A stretch of DNA of 64,000 bases from Bradyrhizobium diazoefficiens (GTDB lineage Bacteria > Pseudomonadota > Alphaproteobacteria > Rhizobiales > Xanthobacteraceae), in assembly GCF_016612535.1 (NCBI RefSeq), contig NZ_JAENXS010000002.1:2542001-2606000 (forward strand). Reading direction: 5' to 3'. The notes under the pieces were generated by a model. The model did not search any database. It was given only the letters and a program-made list of their open reading frames with translations, and had not been told where the DNA came from. Below, piece after piece: positions 29,135 to 38,337 of the stretch. The translations under genes and the position numbers were made by a program. The first letter of the stretch is position 1, and each line of letters begins with the position of its first letter.

Positions 29135-31401
29135 CAGCTCGCCGCCCTCTGTTCACCGAGTTCCTGGAAGAACTGATGCACGTCGCCGGTTTTCTTGTAA
29201 ATCGGCGACAGCGCCTCCGGCGCAAAATCGTCGACTTCAATGACTTTTGTGACGGCGTCATGGGCGGCCGCCAACTGCTCGCCTTCGGCCTGCGTGATCA
29301 CGCCCTTGGCCACCGCCTCCTTCCAATCGCGGACATGCGCGGCGCGCATGCCCTTGGCAATAGCGTCGGTCCCCGCCACCAGCTTGAACGCGCGCTCCAG
29401 CCGGGCGAAGCCGCCGTCGTCATCGACATAAGCGAGATCCGGCGTGAGCCGATCGCGCGCCACCGACGGTTCCAGCACGAGGCTTGCGCATTGGTGCACG
29501 ACGCGGTCGGACGGGCCGAGCACGCGGGCGCCGAAGGGCTGAACCACGAGCTTGAGGATCACAGCGACAAAACGATTCGGCAGATTGGCAAGGATTTCGG
29601 CGAGCCGGTTCTCGATCGTTTTGAAGCCCGTCGCCATGCACCATTCCAGCGCCGCAAAGTCTTCTTTCTGGCGGCCCTCGTCCTGCCAGCGCTTTAGCGC
29701 GGCGGACAGGAGGTAGAGTTCGGAGAGGATGTCACCGAAGCGCGCCGACAGCATCTCCTTGCGCTTCAGCGCGCCGCCGAGCGTCAGCAGCGCCATGTCG
29801 GCGCAGAGCGCGAACGCTGCGGAGTAACGCGAGAGCTGGCGATAGAATGGCGTGGCATCGCCCGCATCTGGCGCCAGGGCAAACGCGCCGAAGGTCCAGC
29901 TCCGACCGAAGGCACGGAACAGCGTCTGGAAGCTGTGGCCGACATGTTTCCAGAACGCCTTGTCGAACGCGGCGAGCCCGCGCTCACGGTCGGCGTCGGC
30001 AAGCGCGTTCATCTCGTCGAGCAGATAGGGATGCGCGCGGATCGCGCCCTGCCCGAACACGATGAGATTGCGGGTGAGGATATTGGCGCCCTCGACGGTG
30101 ATACCGACCGGCACGGCGCGGTGCAGATTGCCGAGATAGTTTTGCGGACCGTCGATCACGGCCTTGCCGCCATGAACGTCCATGGCGTCGTCGACCGCGA
30201 CCCGCATCCGTTCGGTCGCGTGCAGCTTCATGATGCCGGAGATGACGGCGGGATGGACGCCGGCGTTGAGCGCAGCGCAGGTCAGACGCCGCGCCGCGTC
30301 GAGCTGATAGGCCGTGGCGACGATGCGCGCGAGCGGCTCTTCGACGCCTTCGAACTTGGAAATGGAGATGCCGAACTGCTCGCGGATGCGGGCATAGGCG
30401 CCCGTGGTGCGGGCGGCGTAGGCGGCTCCCGCCGCCGACAGCGACGGCAGCGAGATGCCGCGCCCAGCCGCGAGCGCCGTCATCAGCATTTTCCAGCCCT
30501 GCCCGAGCCGCTCTTGGCCGCCGATAACATAGTCGAGCGGGATGAAGACGTCGCGGCCCCAGTTCGGGCCGTTCTGGAAGACTTGCATCGACGGCAGATG
30601 GCGCTGGCCGATCTCGACTCCGGGCAAATTGGTCGGGATCAGCGCGACCGTAATGCCGAGATCCTCCTGTTGGCCCACGAGGTGATCGGGATCGTAGGCC
30701 TTGAAGGCAAGGCCCAAGAGCGTCGCGACCGGGCCAAGTGTGATGTAGCGCTTGTGCCAATTGAGGCGGAGGCCGACAACCTCGCGACCCTCGAATACGC
30801 CCTTGCAGATGATGCCGGTGTCCACCATCGAGGCGGCGTCGGAGCCGGCCTCCGGGCTGGTGAGGCCGAAGCAGGGAATGTCGCGGCCGTCGGCCAGCCG
30901 CGGCAGCCAGCGCTCCTGCTGCTCTTTGGTGCCGAAGCGCATCAGAAGCTCGCCGGGGCCGAGCGAGTTCGGCACCATCACCGTGACGGCGGCCGCGATC
31001 GAGCGGGTCGAGATCTTGCGCACGACTTCCGAATGCGCGTAGGGCGAGAAGCCCAAGCCACCGAATTCCTTCGGGATGATCATGCCGAAGAATCTTTCGC
31101 GCTTGATGAAGGACCACGCGTCCGGCGGCAGGTCGCGCCACTCCCAAAAGATCTTCCACTCGTCGAGCATGGCGCAAAGCTCATCGACGGGGCCGTCGAG
31201 GAAGGCCTGCTCCTCGTCGGTCAATTTCGCCTGCGGGACCTTCAGCAGCTTCGACCAGTCGGGGTTGCCAGTGAACAGGTCGGCGTCCCACCAGACGTCA
31301 CCGGCCTCCAGCGCCTCGCGCTCGGTGTCGGACATCGCCGGCAGCACGCCGCGCGCCCAGGAAAAGATCGGTTTTGTCAGGGTGTCGCGGCGGAAGCTCA
31401 T
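29134..31401 (-). CDS. fadE: Long acyl-CoA dehydrogenase
   Basis: FadE-type dehydrogenase of 755 residues, much longer than the usual 380 because of an extra C-terminal DUF1974 domain, as in enterobacterial FadE. Start MSFRRDTLTKPIFSWARG at 31401, and FAD-domain landmarks ITLGPVATLLGLAFKAYDP and GPNWGRDVFIPLDYVIGG are visible. First gene of an operon that also encodes thiolase, hydratase/dehydrogenase and thioesterase. It reduces acyl-CoA to enoyl-CoA. Confidence 0.93.
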   Translation of the reverse strand: MSFRRDTLTKPIFSWARGVLPAMSDTEREALEAGDVWWDADLFTGNPDWSKLLKVPQAKLTDEEQAFLDGPVDELCAMLDEWKIFWEWRDLPPDAWSFIKRERFFGMIIPKEFGGLGFSPYAHSEVVRKISTRSIAAAVTVMVPNSLGPGELLMRFGTKEQQERWLPRLADGRDIPCFGLTSPEAGSDAASMVDTGIICKGVFEGREVVGLRLNWHKRYITLGPVATLLGLAFKAYDPDHLVGQQEDLGITVALIPTNLPGVEIGQRHLPSMQVFQNGPNWGRDVFIPLDYVIGGQERLGQGWKMLMTALAAGRGISLPSLSAAGAAYAARTTGAYARIREQFGISISKFEGVEEPLARIVATAYQLDAARRLTCAALNAGVHPAVISGIMKLHATERMRVAVDDAMDVHGGKAVIDGPQNYLGNLHRAVPVGITVEGANILTRNLIVFGQGAIRAHPYLLDEMNALADADRERGLAAFDKAFWKHVGHSFQTLFRAFGRSWTFGAFALAPDAGDATPFYRQLSRYSAAFALCADMALLTLGGALKRKEMLSARFGDILSELYLLSAALKRWQDEGRQKEDFAALEWCMATGFKTIENRLAEILANLPNRFVAVILKLVVQPFGARVLGPSDRVVHQCASLVLEPSVARDRLTPDLAYVDDDGGFARLERAFKLVAGTDAIAKGMRAAHVRDWKEAVAKGVITQAEGEQLAAAHDAVTKVIEVDDFAPEALSPIYKKTGDVHQFFQELGEQRAAS

Positions 31402-31573
31402 GGCGGACCTCATGCATCGGCGCGGATATCAGGCATTTTAGCGGAAAGTGGCCGGCGGAAGTGAACACTTCGCGCACAAAAAGAAGCGAATTGACGCGGC
31501 CGGGCGGCCGCCCCGGGGACGATAACGGCCGGGGCGTGCTGGCAGTTCCGAGGTGGGTTGTCGCGGGATGTGG

Positions 31574-31658
31574 GTAGCCCGGATGGAGCGCAGCGCAATC
31601 CCGGGAAGTCTATCGGCGAGGTAAGAATCTCGGATTTCGCTGCGCTCCATCCGGGCTG
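31574..31658. repeat. Palindromic intergenic repeat (family D), copy 1
   Basis: GTAGCCCGGATGGAGCGCAG at the left mirrors CTGCGCTCCATCCGGGC at the right. It lies between the flavin reductase and fadE. A second copy at 32328-32411 brackets the flavin reductase gene. Confidence 0.85.
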
Positions 31659-31680
31659 CGGGACTTCGAATTCGGCCGGC

Positions 31681-32304
31681 CTAATCCGGCCGGACCATCT
31701 CGAACATGTTCTCCGGCTTGATCTCGAAATAGTCGCCACGGCGGCCCGCGCGGACAATCGGGCGGGCGGCGGCGGTCTGGTAGACGCCGTCCTTGATCAT
31801 GGCGTTATCAATGTGGACAGCGACGACCTCGCCCAGCGTCAGCCAGGCGTCGGCCTCCTTGCCGTTCGCGCCCTTGAGGCGGACGATGTCAGAGACCTTG
31901 CACTCGAAGGCGACGGGGCTCTCACCGACGCGCGGCACGTTGACGAGCTTGCCCGGCACGGCGGTGAGGCCTGCGATCTCGAACTCGTCGACCTCGGGCG
32001 CAACATGCGCGGCGGTCGCGTTCATGTGCCTCGCGAGATCCATGGTGGCGAGATTCCAGACGAACTCGCCGGTCTGCTGGATGTTCTCGACCGAATCCTT
32101 CCAGTTCGTGGAGGAAAAGCCGATGATCGGCGGCACGTAAGCGAACGCGTTGAAGAAGCTGTAGGGCGCGAGGTTGACATGGCCCTTGGTGTCGCGTGAG
32201 GAGATCCAGCCGATCGGCCGCGGCGCGATGATGGCGTTGAACGGATCGTGCTTGAGGCCGTGGCCCTTCGAGGGCTCGTAGAAGTAGAGGTCTTTGTCGG
32301 TCAC
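31681..32304 (-). CDS. Flavin reductase-like (FMN-binding) protein
   Basis: 207 residues with GTG start (32302-32304) reading VTDKDLYFYEPSKGHGL. Family markers: NAIIAPRPIGWISSRDTKGHVNLAPYSFFNAFAY and a C-terminal GEVVAVHIDNAMI. These proteins bind FMN and reduce it, or act as the reductase partner of a monooxygenase. An upstream in-frame ATG falls inside the repeat element and gives unrelated residues. No monooxygenase gene is next to it, so its partner is unknown. It sits between two family D repeats. Confidence 0.88.
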   Translation of the reverse strand: MTDKDLYFYEPSKGHGLKHDPFNAIIAPRPIGWISSRDTKGHVNLAPYSFFNAFAYVPPIIGFSSTNWKDSVENIQQTGEFVWNLATMDLARHMNATAAHVAPEVDEFEIAGLTAVPGKLVNVPRVGESPVAFECKVSDIVRLKGANGKEADAWLTLGEVVAVHIDNAMIKDGVYQTAAARPIVRAGRRGDYFEIKPENMFEMVRPD

Positions 32305-32327
32305 GCGCGAGATCTTTCCTGGTCCTG

Positions 32328-32411
32328 GTAGCCCGGATGGAGCGAAGCGTAATCCGGGTCCGCCAGCGCAACGCCGCATCGTCCCGGATTGCGCTTCGCT
32401 CCATCCGGGCC
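32328..32411. repeat. Palindromic intergenic repeat (family D), copy 2
   Basis: GTAGCCCGGATGGAGCGAAG...CTTCGCTCCATCCGGGC, with the same outer arms as the copy at 31574-31658. Together they bracket one gene. Confidence 0.85.
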
Positions 32412-32448
32412 ACGTCAGCTCGCTTATAGGAGGAAACTCCAGCGCCCG

Positions 32449-33048
32449 TCAGTGGCGCGGCGACAAGCCCGCAATGACGAAATCAATCATCTGGTCGATG
32501 CTCGGGCCCGGCTTGGTGGCGCACTGGGCGATCATCTGGGGGTGGAAAAACCGCATCATCGCGGTGCAGGCGCAGAGCGAGGCCAGTTGCAGGTCCGGCG
32601 CCTCGAACTCACCGGAAGCGGCGCCTTGCGCGATCACCTGGCCGACCACCCCGGCAATGCATTCCATATGGGTGACGCAGACGTCCCAGTCCTCCTGCAT
32701 CGCGATCTCGACCATCTCGTGCAGCTTGGAATCGCCGACATAGCGCTCCGTGTTCATGCGATGGATGGTGGTGAGCAGCTCGCGGAAGCGCTCACGCACC
32801 GGACCAGGCCGCGCCACGATGCGCTGCGCCTCGAGCTCGACCTCGCCCATCAACGCCCGCGCCACCGACTGGTGGATCGCCTTCTTCGATTCGAAGAAGC
32901 GATAGACGTTGGCGGGGCTCATCCTGAGCTCCTTGGCGATGTCGCCGACCGTGGTCTTCTGGTAGCCGATCACGCGGAACAGCCGCTCGGCCACCTCGAG
33001 AATACGATCCCGGGTGTCGCCTTCGATATGTTCCGAAATAAGGGCCAT
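32449..33048 (-). CDS. TetR-family regulator of the RND pump
   Basis: 199 residues; an N-terminal HTH (RLFRVIGYQKTTVGDIAKELRMSPANVYRFFESKKAI) with the TetR recognition helix YRFF. The C-terminal ligand domain is typical of TetR. It lies 33 bases downstream of the pump gene on the same strand, so the order is adaptor-pump-repressor in one transcript. Probably senses a compound exported by the pump and binds a site near 37550-37580. Confidence 0.88.
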   Translation of the reverse strand: MALISEHIEGDTRDRILEVAERLFRVIGYQKTTVGDIAKELRMSPANVYRFFESKKAIHQSVARALMGEVELEAQRIVARPGPVRERFRELLTTIHRMNTERYVGDSKLHEMVEIAMQEDWDVCVTHMECIAGVVGQVIAQGAASGEFEAPDLQLASLCACTAMMRFFHPQMIAQCATKPGPSIDQMIDFVIAGLSPRH

Positions 33049-33081
33049 CAGTCAGGACTCGTTCGTCAGCAGTCTTCTCAT

Positions 33082-36000
33082 TTATTCAGCCGCTTCAGCA
33101 AGCGGAATTGCTGGATGGTCATCGCTGCCATGCTGCGACGCAGCGGGTTGCTCGGGTGTACCGGCCTCGTCAAGGCTCTTGCGGAACCAGAGGGCATAGA
33201 GCCCCGGCAGGTACAGCAGCGTCAGGAAGGTTGCGACGAACAAGCCGCCCATGATGGTGATTGCCATCGGGCCCCAGAAGGCTGAGCGCGACAGCGGGAT
33301 CATGGCGAGGATCGCGGCGAGCGCCGTCAGCACCACCGGGCGGGCGCGGCGGACGGTCGCCTCCACGATCGCCTCGCGCCGGGTCAGGCCGTGCGAGACG
33401 TCAGTCTCGATCTGATCGACTAGGATGACCGCGTTGCGCATGATCATACCGGCGAGCGCGATCAGGCCGAGCAGCGCCACGAAGCCGAACGGCGCGTTGG
33501 CGACGTTGAGGCCGAAGGAGGCGCCGACGATGCCGAGCGGGGCGGTCAGGAACACCAGGATCAGGCGCGAGAAGCTCTGAAGCTGGATCATCAGCAGCGT
33601 CAGCATCACCATGACCATCAGCGGGAAGAGGACGAAGATCGAGGCATTGCCCTTGGCGGATTCCTCGAACGCCCCACCCGGCTCGATGCGGTAGGCCGGC
33701 TCGAGGTTGTCCTGAATCTGCTTCAGCTTCGGCGCGATCTGGCCGGTGACGTCGGGCGCCTGCACGCCGTCGACGACGTCGGAGCGCACGGTGATCGCCA
33801 TGTCGCGGTTGCGCCGCCACAAGATCGGCTCCTCGTGGGAATACTCGATCTTGGCGATCTGCTGCAGCGGCACGGCAACGCCGTTGCGCGAGATGATGGT
33901 CAGATCGCCGACTCCGCCGAGGTCGAGACGTTCGGACGGGATCGCACGGGCGACCACGCCGACCTTCTCGATGCCATCACGGATCGTCGTGACCGGCACG
34001 CCCGAGATCAGCATGGCGAGCGCCTGCGAGACGTCTTGCGGGGTCAGACCCATGGCGCGGGCGCGGTCCTGGTCGACGACGAGCTTGAGGAAGGGCGACT
34101 GCTCGTTCCAGTCGAGCTGGACGTCCTTGACGTTCTTGTTCTCGCGCATGACGTCGCGAACCTGGTAGGCGATCTCGCGCACCTTGTTGGCGTCGGGACC
34201 GATCACACGGAACTGCACGGGGAAACCGACCGGCGGACCGAAATTGAAGCGATCGACGCGGACGCGCGCCTCCGTCAGCATCCCGTCGGCAACCGCACCC
34301 TCGATCTTGGCCTTGACGCGCTCGCGCGCCTCGACGCCCTTGGCAACGATGACGATTTCGGCGAACGCCTCGTTCGGCAACTGCGGGTTGAGGCCGAGCC
34401 AGAAACGCGGTGAACCCTGGCCGACATAGGCGGTATAGGTCTCGATGTCCTTGTCGTCCTTGAGCAGCGTCTCGGCCTCCTTCACCGCCTTCTCGGTGAC
34501 GTTGAAGGCGGTGCCTTCCGGCAGGCGAAGCTGGAGGAACAGCTCGGGCCGCTCCGACAGCGGGAAGAACTGCTGCTGCACATGGCCGAAGCCGACAATC
34601 GAGGCGATGAAGACGCCGACGGTCGCGGCCACCACGGTGATGCGGTGATTGACGCACCATTGCACGATGGCGCGCAGGCCGCGGTACATGCGGGTCTCGT
34701 AGACCGCGTGCGGATCGTGATTGTGGTGCACCTTGATGTTGGGCAGCAGCATGACGCCGATATAGGGCGTGAAGATCACCGCCACGAACCAGGACGCGAC
34801 CAGCGAGATCGCCACGATCCAGAAGATGCTGCCGGCATATTCGCCGACCGCGGAATTGGCAAAGCCGATGGGGAGGAAGCCAGCGGCCGTGACCAGCGTT
34901 CCCGTGAGCATCGGAAACGCGGTGGATTCCCAGGCAAAGGACGCCGCGCGAAACCGGTCCCAGCCCTGCTCCATCTTCACCACCATCATCTCGACGGCGA
35001 TGATGGCGTCATCGACGAGCAGGCCGAGCGCAATGATCAGCGCGCCGAGCGTAATACGATGCAGGTCGAGCGACATCGTGTTCATGACGATGAAGACGAT
35101 GCCGAGCACCAGGGGCACCGACAGCGCGACCACGATGCCGGTGCGCCAGCCGAGCGCTAGGAACGACACGAACAGCACGATGACGAGCGCTTCCATGAAG
35201 GAATGCACGAACTCGCCGATGGCGTGCTCCACCACCTTGGGCTGGTCGGCGATCATTTTGACATCGACGCCTTGCGGTACCGCCTTCATGAATTCAGCCG
35301 TGGCCTTCTCGACTTCCTTGCCGAGGTCGAGGATGTTGGCGCCCTTGGCGGTGACGACGCCGATGCCGATGGCGGGTTTGCCTTCCTGGCGGACGACGAA
35401 GCTCGGCGGGTCGACATAGCCGTGAATGACGGTGGCAATATCACCGAGCCTGAAGACGCGGCCGTTGCTCTCGACCGGGGTCTCGGCGACAGCCTTGACG
35501 CCGTCGAGTGCGCCGGTGACGCGCAGCGGCACGCGCTGCGACGAGGTCTCGACCGTGCCGGCAGGGGTCACATTGTTCTGCTTGGCGAGCGAATCGAACA
35601 GCGCCTGCGGCGTGATGCCGAGGGTGGCGAGCTTGGCGTGGCTGAACTCGACGAAGATGCGCTCATCCTGGTTGCCGTAGACGTCGACCTTGGTCACGCC
35701 GGGCACTTTCAGAAGGCGCTGACGGAATCCTTCCGAGACCTTCTTGAGCTGGGCATAGTCGGCGCCGTCGCCGGTCATCATGTAGAGGATGGAATCGACG
35801 TCGGAGAACTCGTCGTTGACGACGGGACCCAGAATGCCCGAGGGCAACTGGCCCTGCACATCGGCGAGCTTCTTGCGCAGCAGATAAAAGAGATACGGAA
35901 CGTCCTTCGGCGGTGTGGAGTCGCGGAAGGTCACCTGGAGCGCGGTGAAGGCGGGCTTGGAGTAGGTCTGCACCTTCTCGAAGTACGGCAGCTCCTGGAT

Positions 36001-36219
36001 CTTCTTCTCGATGGGATCTGCGACCTGGGTCTGCATCTCCTGTGCAGTCGCGCCCGGCCAGATCACGGAGACGTTGACCACCTTCACCGTGAAGAACGGA
36101 TCCTCGGCGCGGCCGAGCTTCTGATAGGAGAAGAAGCCGGCGACGCCGAGCACGAGCATCAGGAACAGGACCAGCGTCGGGTGGCTGACGGCCCAGGCCG
36201 AAAGGTTGAAGCGCTTCAT
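33082..36219 (-). CDS. RND efflux pump, inner-membrane subunit
   Basis: 1045-residue proton-driven exporter of the HAE/AcrB type. Starts MKRFNLSAWAVSHPTLVLFLM. Twelve transmembrane segments are evident; TM4 has the GLLVDDAIIAVE motif with the adjacent Asp pair used for proton relay. Two large periplasmic loops are present, with FEKVQTYSKPAFTALQVTF in the first. The start chosen gives the family N-terminus; an extension upstream to 36372 lies in a repeat. Substrates cannot be read from the sequence. Confidence 0.93.
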   Translation of the reverse strand: MKRFNLSAWAVSHPTLVLFLMLVLGVAGFFSYQKLGRAEDPFFTVKVVNVSVIWPGATAQEMQTQVADPIEKKIQELPYFEKVQTYSKPAFTALQVTFRDSTPPKDVPYLFYLLRKKLADVQGQLPSGILGPVVNDEFSDVDSILYMMTGDGADYAQLKKVSEGFRQRLLKVPGVTKVDVYGNQDERIFVEFSHAKLATLGITPQALFDSLAKQNNVTPAGTVETSSQRVPLRVTGALDGVKAVAETPVESNGRVFRLGDIATVIHGYVDPPSFVVRQEGKPAIGIGVVTAKGANILDLGKEVEKATAEFMKAVPQGVDVKMIADQPKVVEHAIGEFVHSFMEALVIVLFVSFLALGWRTGIVVALSVPLVLGIVFIVMNTMSLDLHRITLGALIIALGLLVDDAIIAVEMMVVKMEQGWDRFRAASFAWESTAFPMLTGTLVTAAGFLPIGFANSAVGEYAGSIFWIVAISLVASWFVAVIFTPYIGVMLLPNIKVHHNHDPHAVYETRMYRGLRAIVQWCVNHRITVVAATVGVFIASIVGFGHVQQQFFPLSERPELFLQLRLPEGTAFNVTEKAVKEAETLLKDDKDIETYTAYVGQGSPRFWLGLNPQLPNEAFAEIVIVAKGVEARERVKAKIEGAVADGMLTEARVRVDRFNFGPPVGFPVQFRVIGPDANKVREIAYQVRDVMRENKNVKDVQLDWNEQSPFLKLVVDQDRARAMGLTPQDVSQALAMLISGVPVTTIRDGIEKVGVVARAIPSERLDLGGVGDLTIISRNGVAVPLQQIAKIEYSHEEPILWRRNRDMAITVRSDVVDGVQAPDVTGQIAPKLKQIQDNLEPAYRIEPGGAFEESAKGNASIFVLFPLMVMVMLTLLMIQLQSFSRLILVFLTAPLGIVGASFGLNVANAPFGFVALLGLIALAGMIMRNAVILVDQIETDVSHGLTRREAIVEATVRRARPVVLTALAAILAMIPLSRSAFWGPMAITIMGGLFVATFLTLLYLPGLYALWFRKSLDEAGTPEQPAASQHGSDDHPAIPLAEAAE

Positions 36220-36278
36220 CGCTCTCTCCGAAAAGACGATCCAGTTGTCCGAAACGACAGCCGCTCTGTTCAAGGCGT

Positions 36279-36333
36279 CGTCGCGAGGCAGCGAAGCAAT
36301 CCAGGGGGCTGGGCAGGTTCTGGATCGCTTCGC
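36279..36333. repeat. Palindromic repeat (family B), within the efflux operon
   Basis: CGAAGCAATCCAG (left) and CTGGATCGCTTCG (right) form the inner hairpin, matching the copy at 12108-12189. It separates the pump gene from the adaptor gene (177-base gap) and could form an mRNA hairpin between them. Confidence 0.75.
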
Positions 36334-36396
36334 CGCTTCAGCCTTCGCATTTGCGCGAGGGCCGAAACTCACCTCACACGACGTAACTCGTAGGCT

Positions 36397-37503
36397 CTAG
36401 AAAGACAGCGACGACACGACCCGCACCTTCTGGCCGGGATCGAGCTTCTGCACGCCGAGGGCGACGATCTTGGCGCCCTCTTCCACGCCGCTGGTGATGA
36501 CGACGTCGTTGCTGTTGTAGGACTTCACCACGACCGGCTTCAGCGTGACCGCGCCATTGTCGTCGACGACGTAGAAGGACGGTTTGCCGCCTTCATTGAA
36601 CAGCGCCGACAGCGGCAGCCGCGCCACACGCTCGGTGGCGGCGTCCGACAGCGTCAGCGTAGCGGTCATGCCGAGCGAGACCTTGTCGTCGGCCTCGGGT
36701 AGCGAGAATTTCGCGAGATAGGTGCGCGTGGCGGAATCCGCGGTGGGCGCGATCTCGCGCAGCTTGGCCGCGTATTTCTTGCCCGGCTCCGACCAAAGAG
36801 TGACGCTGGCGGCGCCCGACTTGGCACGTCCGACCAGCGTCTCGGGGATCGCGACGACCGCTTCCTTTTCAGCAAAGCGGGCGACGCGGATCGAGGTCTG
36901 GCCTGCGGCAACCACCTGGCCGGGCTCGATCAGCGTTGCGGTGACGACGCCACGGGCGTCGGCGTTGAGCGTCGCGTAAGACAGGGAATTCCTGGTCAGT
37001 TCGACCGAGCGGACGGCGCGGTCGAGGCGCGCGCGGGCCTCGTCGGCGGCAGCGCGACTCGAATCCATCGCCGCATCCGTGGTCCAGCCCTTGGCCTTCA
37101 GTTCCTTGGCGCGCTGTTCGGCAGCGGCGGCCTGCGCCAGCACGCCGGTGGCAGCGCTCTGCTCGGCGACGGCCTGCTCAGCCTGCAGCTTCAGGTCGAT
37201 CTCATCGAGGGTGGCGAGCGGCTGGCCGATTTCGACGGTCTGGCCGACCTCGACCAGGCGCTTGTCGACCTTACCGGCAACGCGGAAACCGAGATCACTC
37301 TCGATCCGGGGCTTGATGGTGCCGACGAAGCTACGCTCCGGCGTCTCGGCATCATAATGGGCGGTCGCGACCAGAACCGGTCGCGGCGGCTCGGCCTTCT
37401 GCGCCACGGTATCATTGCACCCCGCCAGAGCGACAGCCATCAAGGCCAGCGACACACCCGCCAAGAGCCTGGAATAGCTGGACAAAACGGACCGAACGAA
37501 CAT
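36397..37503 (-). CDS. RND efflux adaptor (membrane-fusion protein), lipoprotein
   Basis: 368 residues. Starts MFVRSVLSSYSRLLAGV; the lipobox LAGC gives an inner-membrane lipid anchor at the Cys about 28 residues in. HlyD-like parts follow: lipoyl domain (VGQTVEIGQPLATLDEIDLKLQ), alpha-helical hairpin of Ala/Gln residues, and beta-barrel. It bridges the pump to an outer-membrane channel, which is not in this window. First gene of the operon with the operator-like inverted repeat before it. Confidence 0.92.
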   Translation of the reverse strand: MFVRSVLSSYSRLLAGVSLALMAVALAGCNDTVAQKAEPPRPVLVATAHYDAETPERSFVGTIKPRIESDLGFRVAGKVDKRLVEVGQTVEIGQPLATLDEIDLKLQAEQAVAEQSAATGVLAQAAAAEQRAKELKAKGWTTDAAMDSSRAAADEARARLDRAVRSVELTRNSLSYATLNADARGVVTATLIEPGQVVAAGQTSIRVARFAEKEAVVAIPETLVGRAKSGAASVTLWSEPGKKYAAKLREIAPTADSATRTYLAKFSLPEADDKVSLGMTATLTLSDAATERVARLPLSALFNEGGKPSFYVVDDNGAVTLKPVVVKSYNSNDVVITSGVEEGAKIVALGVQKLDPGQKVRVVSSLSF

Positions 37504-37549
37504 CGGAGGACACTCCTGCGTCTGCAATGAGAGGAATGTCGACTAATCA

Positions 37550-37580
37550 CTGATGAAAGTCAATAATCGTCAATCATCAG
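37550..37580 (-). promoter_or_regulatory. Inverted repeat before the efflux operon, putative TetR operator
   Basis: CTGATGA (37550-37556) and TCATCAG (37574-37580) are perfectly complementary and flank AGTCAATAATCGTCA. It lies about 47 bases before the adaptor start. Fits the size of a TetR dimer site. Inferred. Confidence 0.5.
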
Positions 37581-37641
37581 GAAAGCGTGATCGTTAAGGG
37601 ATGGTAACGGTTGCGATGATCGAGACCAAGAAGGTGTTATT

Positions 37642-37736
37642 GTAGAGTGCGCAAAGCGTGGTGTGCCCACCAGATCCATCACCTCGAACAGATGGTGGGC
37701 ACGGCGCGCGAAGAGCGCACCTTTGCCCACCCTAGC
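37642..37736. repeat. Palindromic intergenic repeat (family E), copy 1
   Basis: TGCGCAAAGCG...TGTGCCCACC at the left mirrors GGTGGGCAC...TTTGCCCACCCTA at the right. Related copy at 44641-44728 beside the IS110 element. Confidence 0.8.
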
Positions 37737-37798
37737 CTCGCCGCCTCTGTTGAAGCGCCGCGTTGAGCATCGCAGGCAAAGAGTCAATGGAGCGAGCA

Positions 37799-38227
37799 AT
37801 GCACGGGACGCAGCCGGATAAACCTGTTGCACTGCTGTGGACATCGCTGATTCGCGCCGCCCTGGTGCTGGTCGTGATCGTCTGCGGGCTGTCGTTGCGC
37901 TGGTACGGCTTTCCGCTCGGGCTTCCAGCCTTCGTCGTGAAGTATGGCGGCTCGCTGTTATGGGCGACGATGGTGTTTTTACTCGTCGGGGTTTTGCTGC
38001 CGCGCCTGACGCGGACGCAGATCGCGGCCGTCGCGGCGCTGATCGCGCTTGCGGTCGATTCCTCGCGGCTGGTGCATGCGCCGTGGCTCGACGCGTTCCG
38101 GCTCACGACGGCGGGCGCGCTGCTGCTGGGGCGGATCTTTTCGCTATGGAATCTGGTGGCCTATGCCGTCGGGATTGCGTTCGGCGTTTGGATCGATCGT
38201 CTCGTTCGGCTGCGTAGGGTGGGTTAG
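37799..38227 (+). CDS. DUF2809-type membrane protein
   Basis: 142 residues from the ATG at 37799 (GGAG just upstream; earlier in-frame codons at 37763 and 37787 also exist). Four or so hydrophobic helices, e.g. LIRAALVLVVIVCGLSLRWYG, LWATMVFLLVGVLLPRL and FSLWNLVAYAVGIAFGVWIDRLV. The WYGFPLGLPAFVVKYGGSLLWATMV region is characteristic of DUF2809. Its last codons (RLRRVG) and stop lie inside a family F repeat. The function is unknown. Confidence 0.8.
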   Translation: MHGTQPDKPVALLWTSLIRAALVLVVIVCGLSLRWYGFPLGLPAFVVKYGGSLLWATMVFLLVGVLLPRLTRTQIAAVAALIALAVDSSRLVHAPWLDAFRLTTAGALLLGRIFSLWNLVAYAVGIAFGVWIDRLVRLRRVG

Positions 38228-38328
38228 CGCAGCGGCGGCGCGAAGCGCAGTCCGCTGGCGTAACCCACCACCGTTCGCCTCTGCAGGAACAGAAGTGGTG
38301 GGTTACGCTGCGCTAAACCACCCTACGA
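38213..38328. repeat. Palindromic repeat (family F), overlapping a gene end
   Basis: CGTAGGGTGGGTTAGCGCAG (left) mirrors CTGCGCTAAACCACCCTACG (right), with inner GGCGTAACCCACCA and TGGTGGGTTACGC arms. It includes the stop codon of the DUF2809 gene and ends ten bases before the next gene's stop. Confidence 0.85.
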
Positions 38329-38337
38329 AGATGCATC

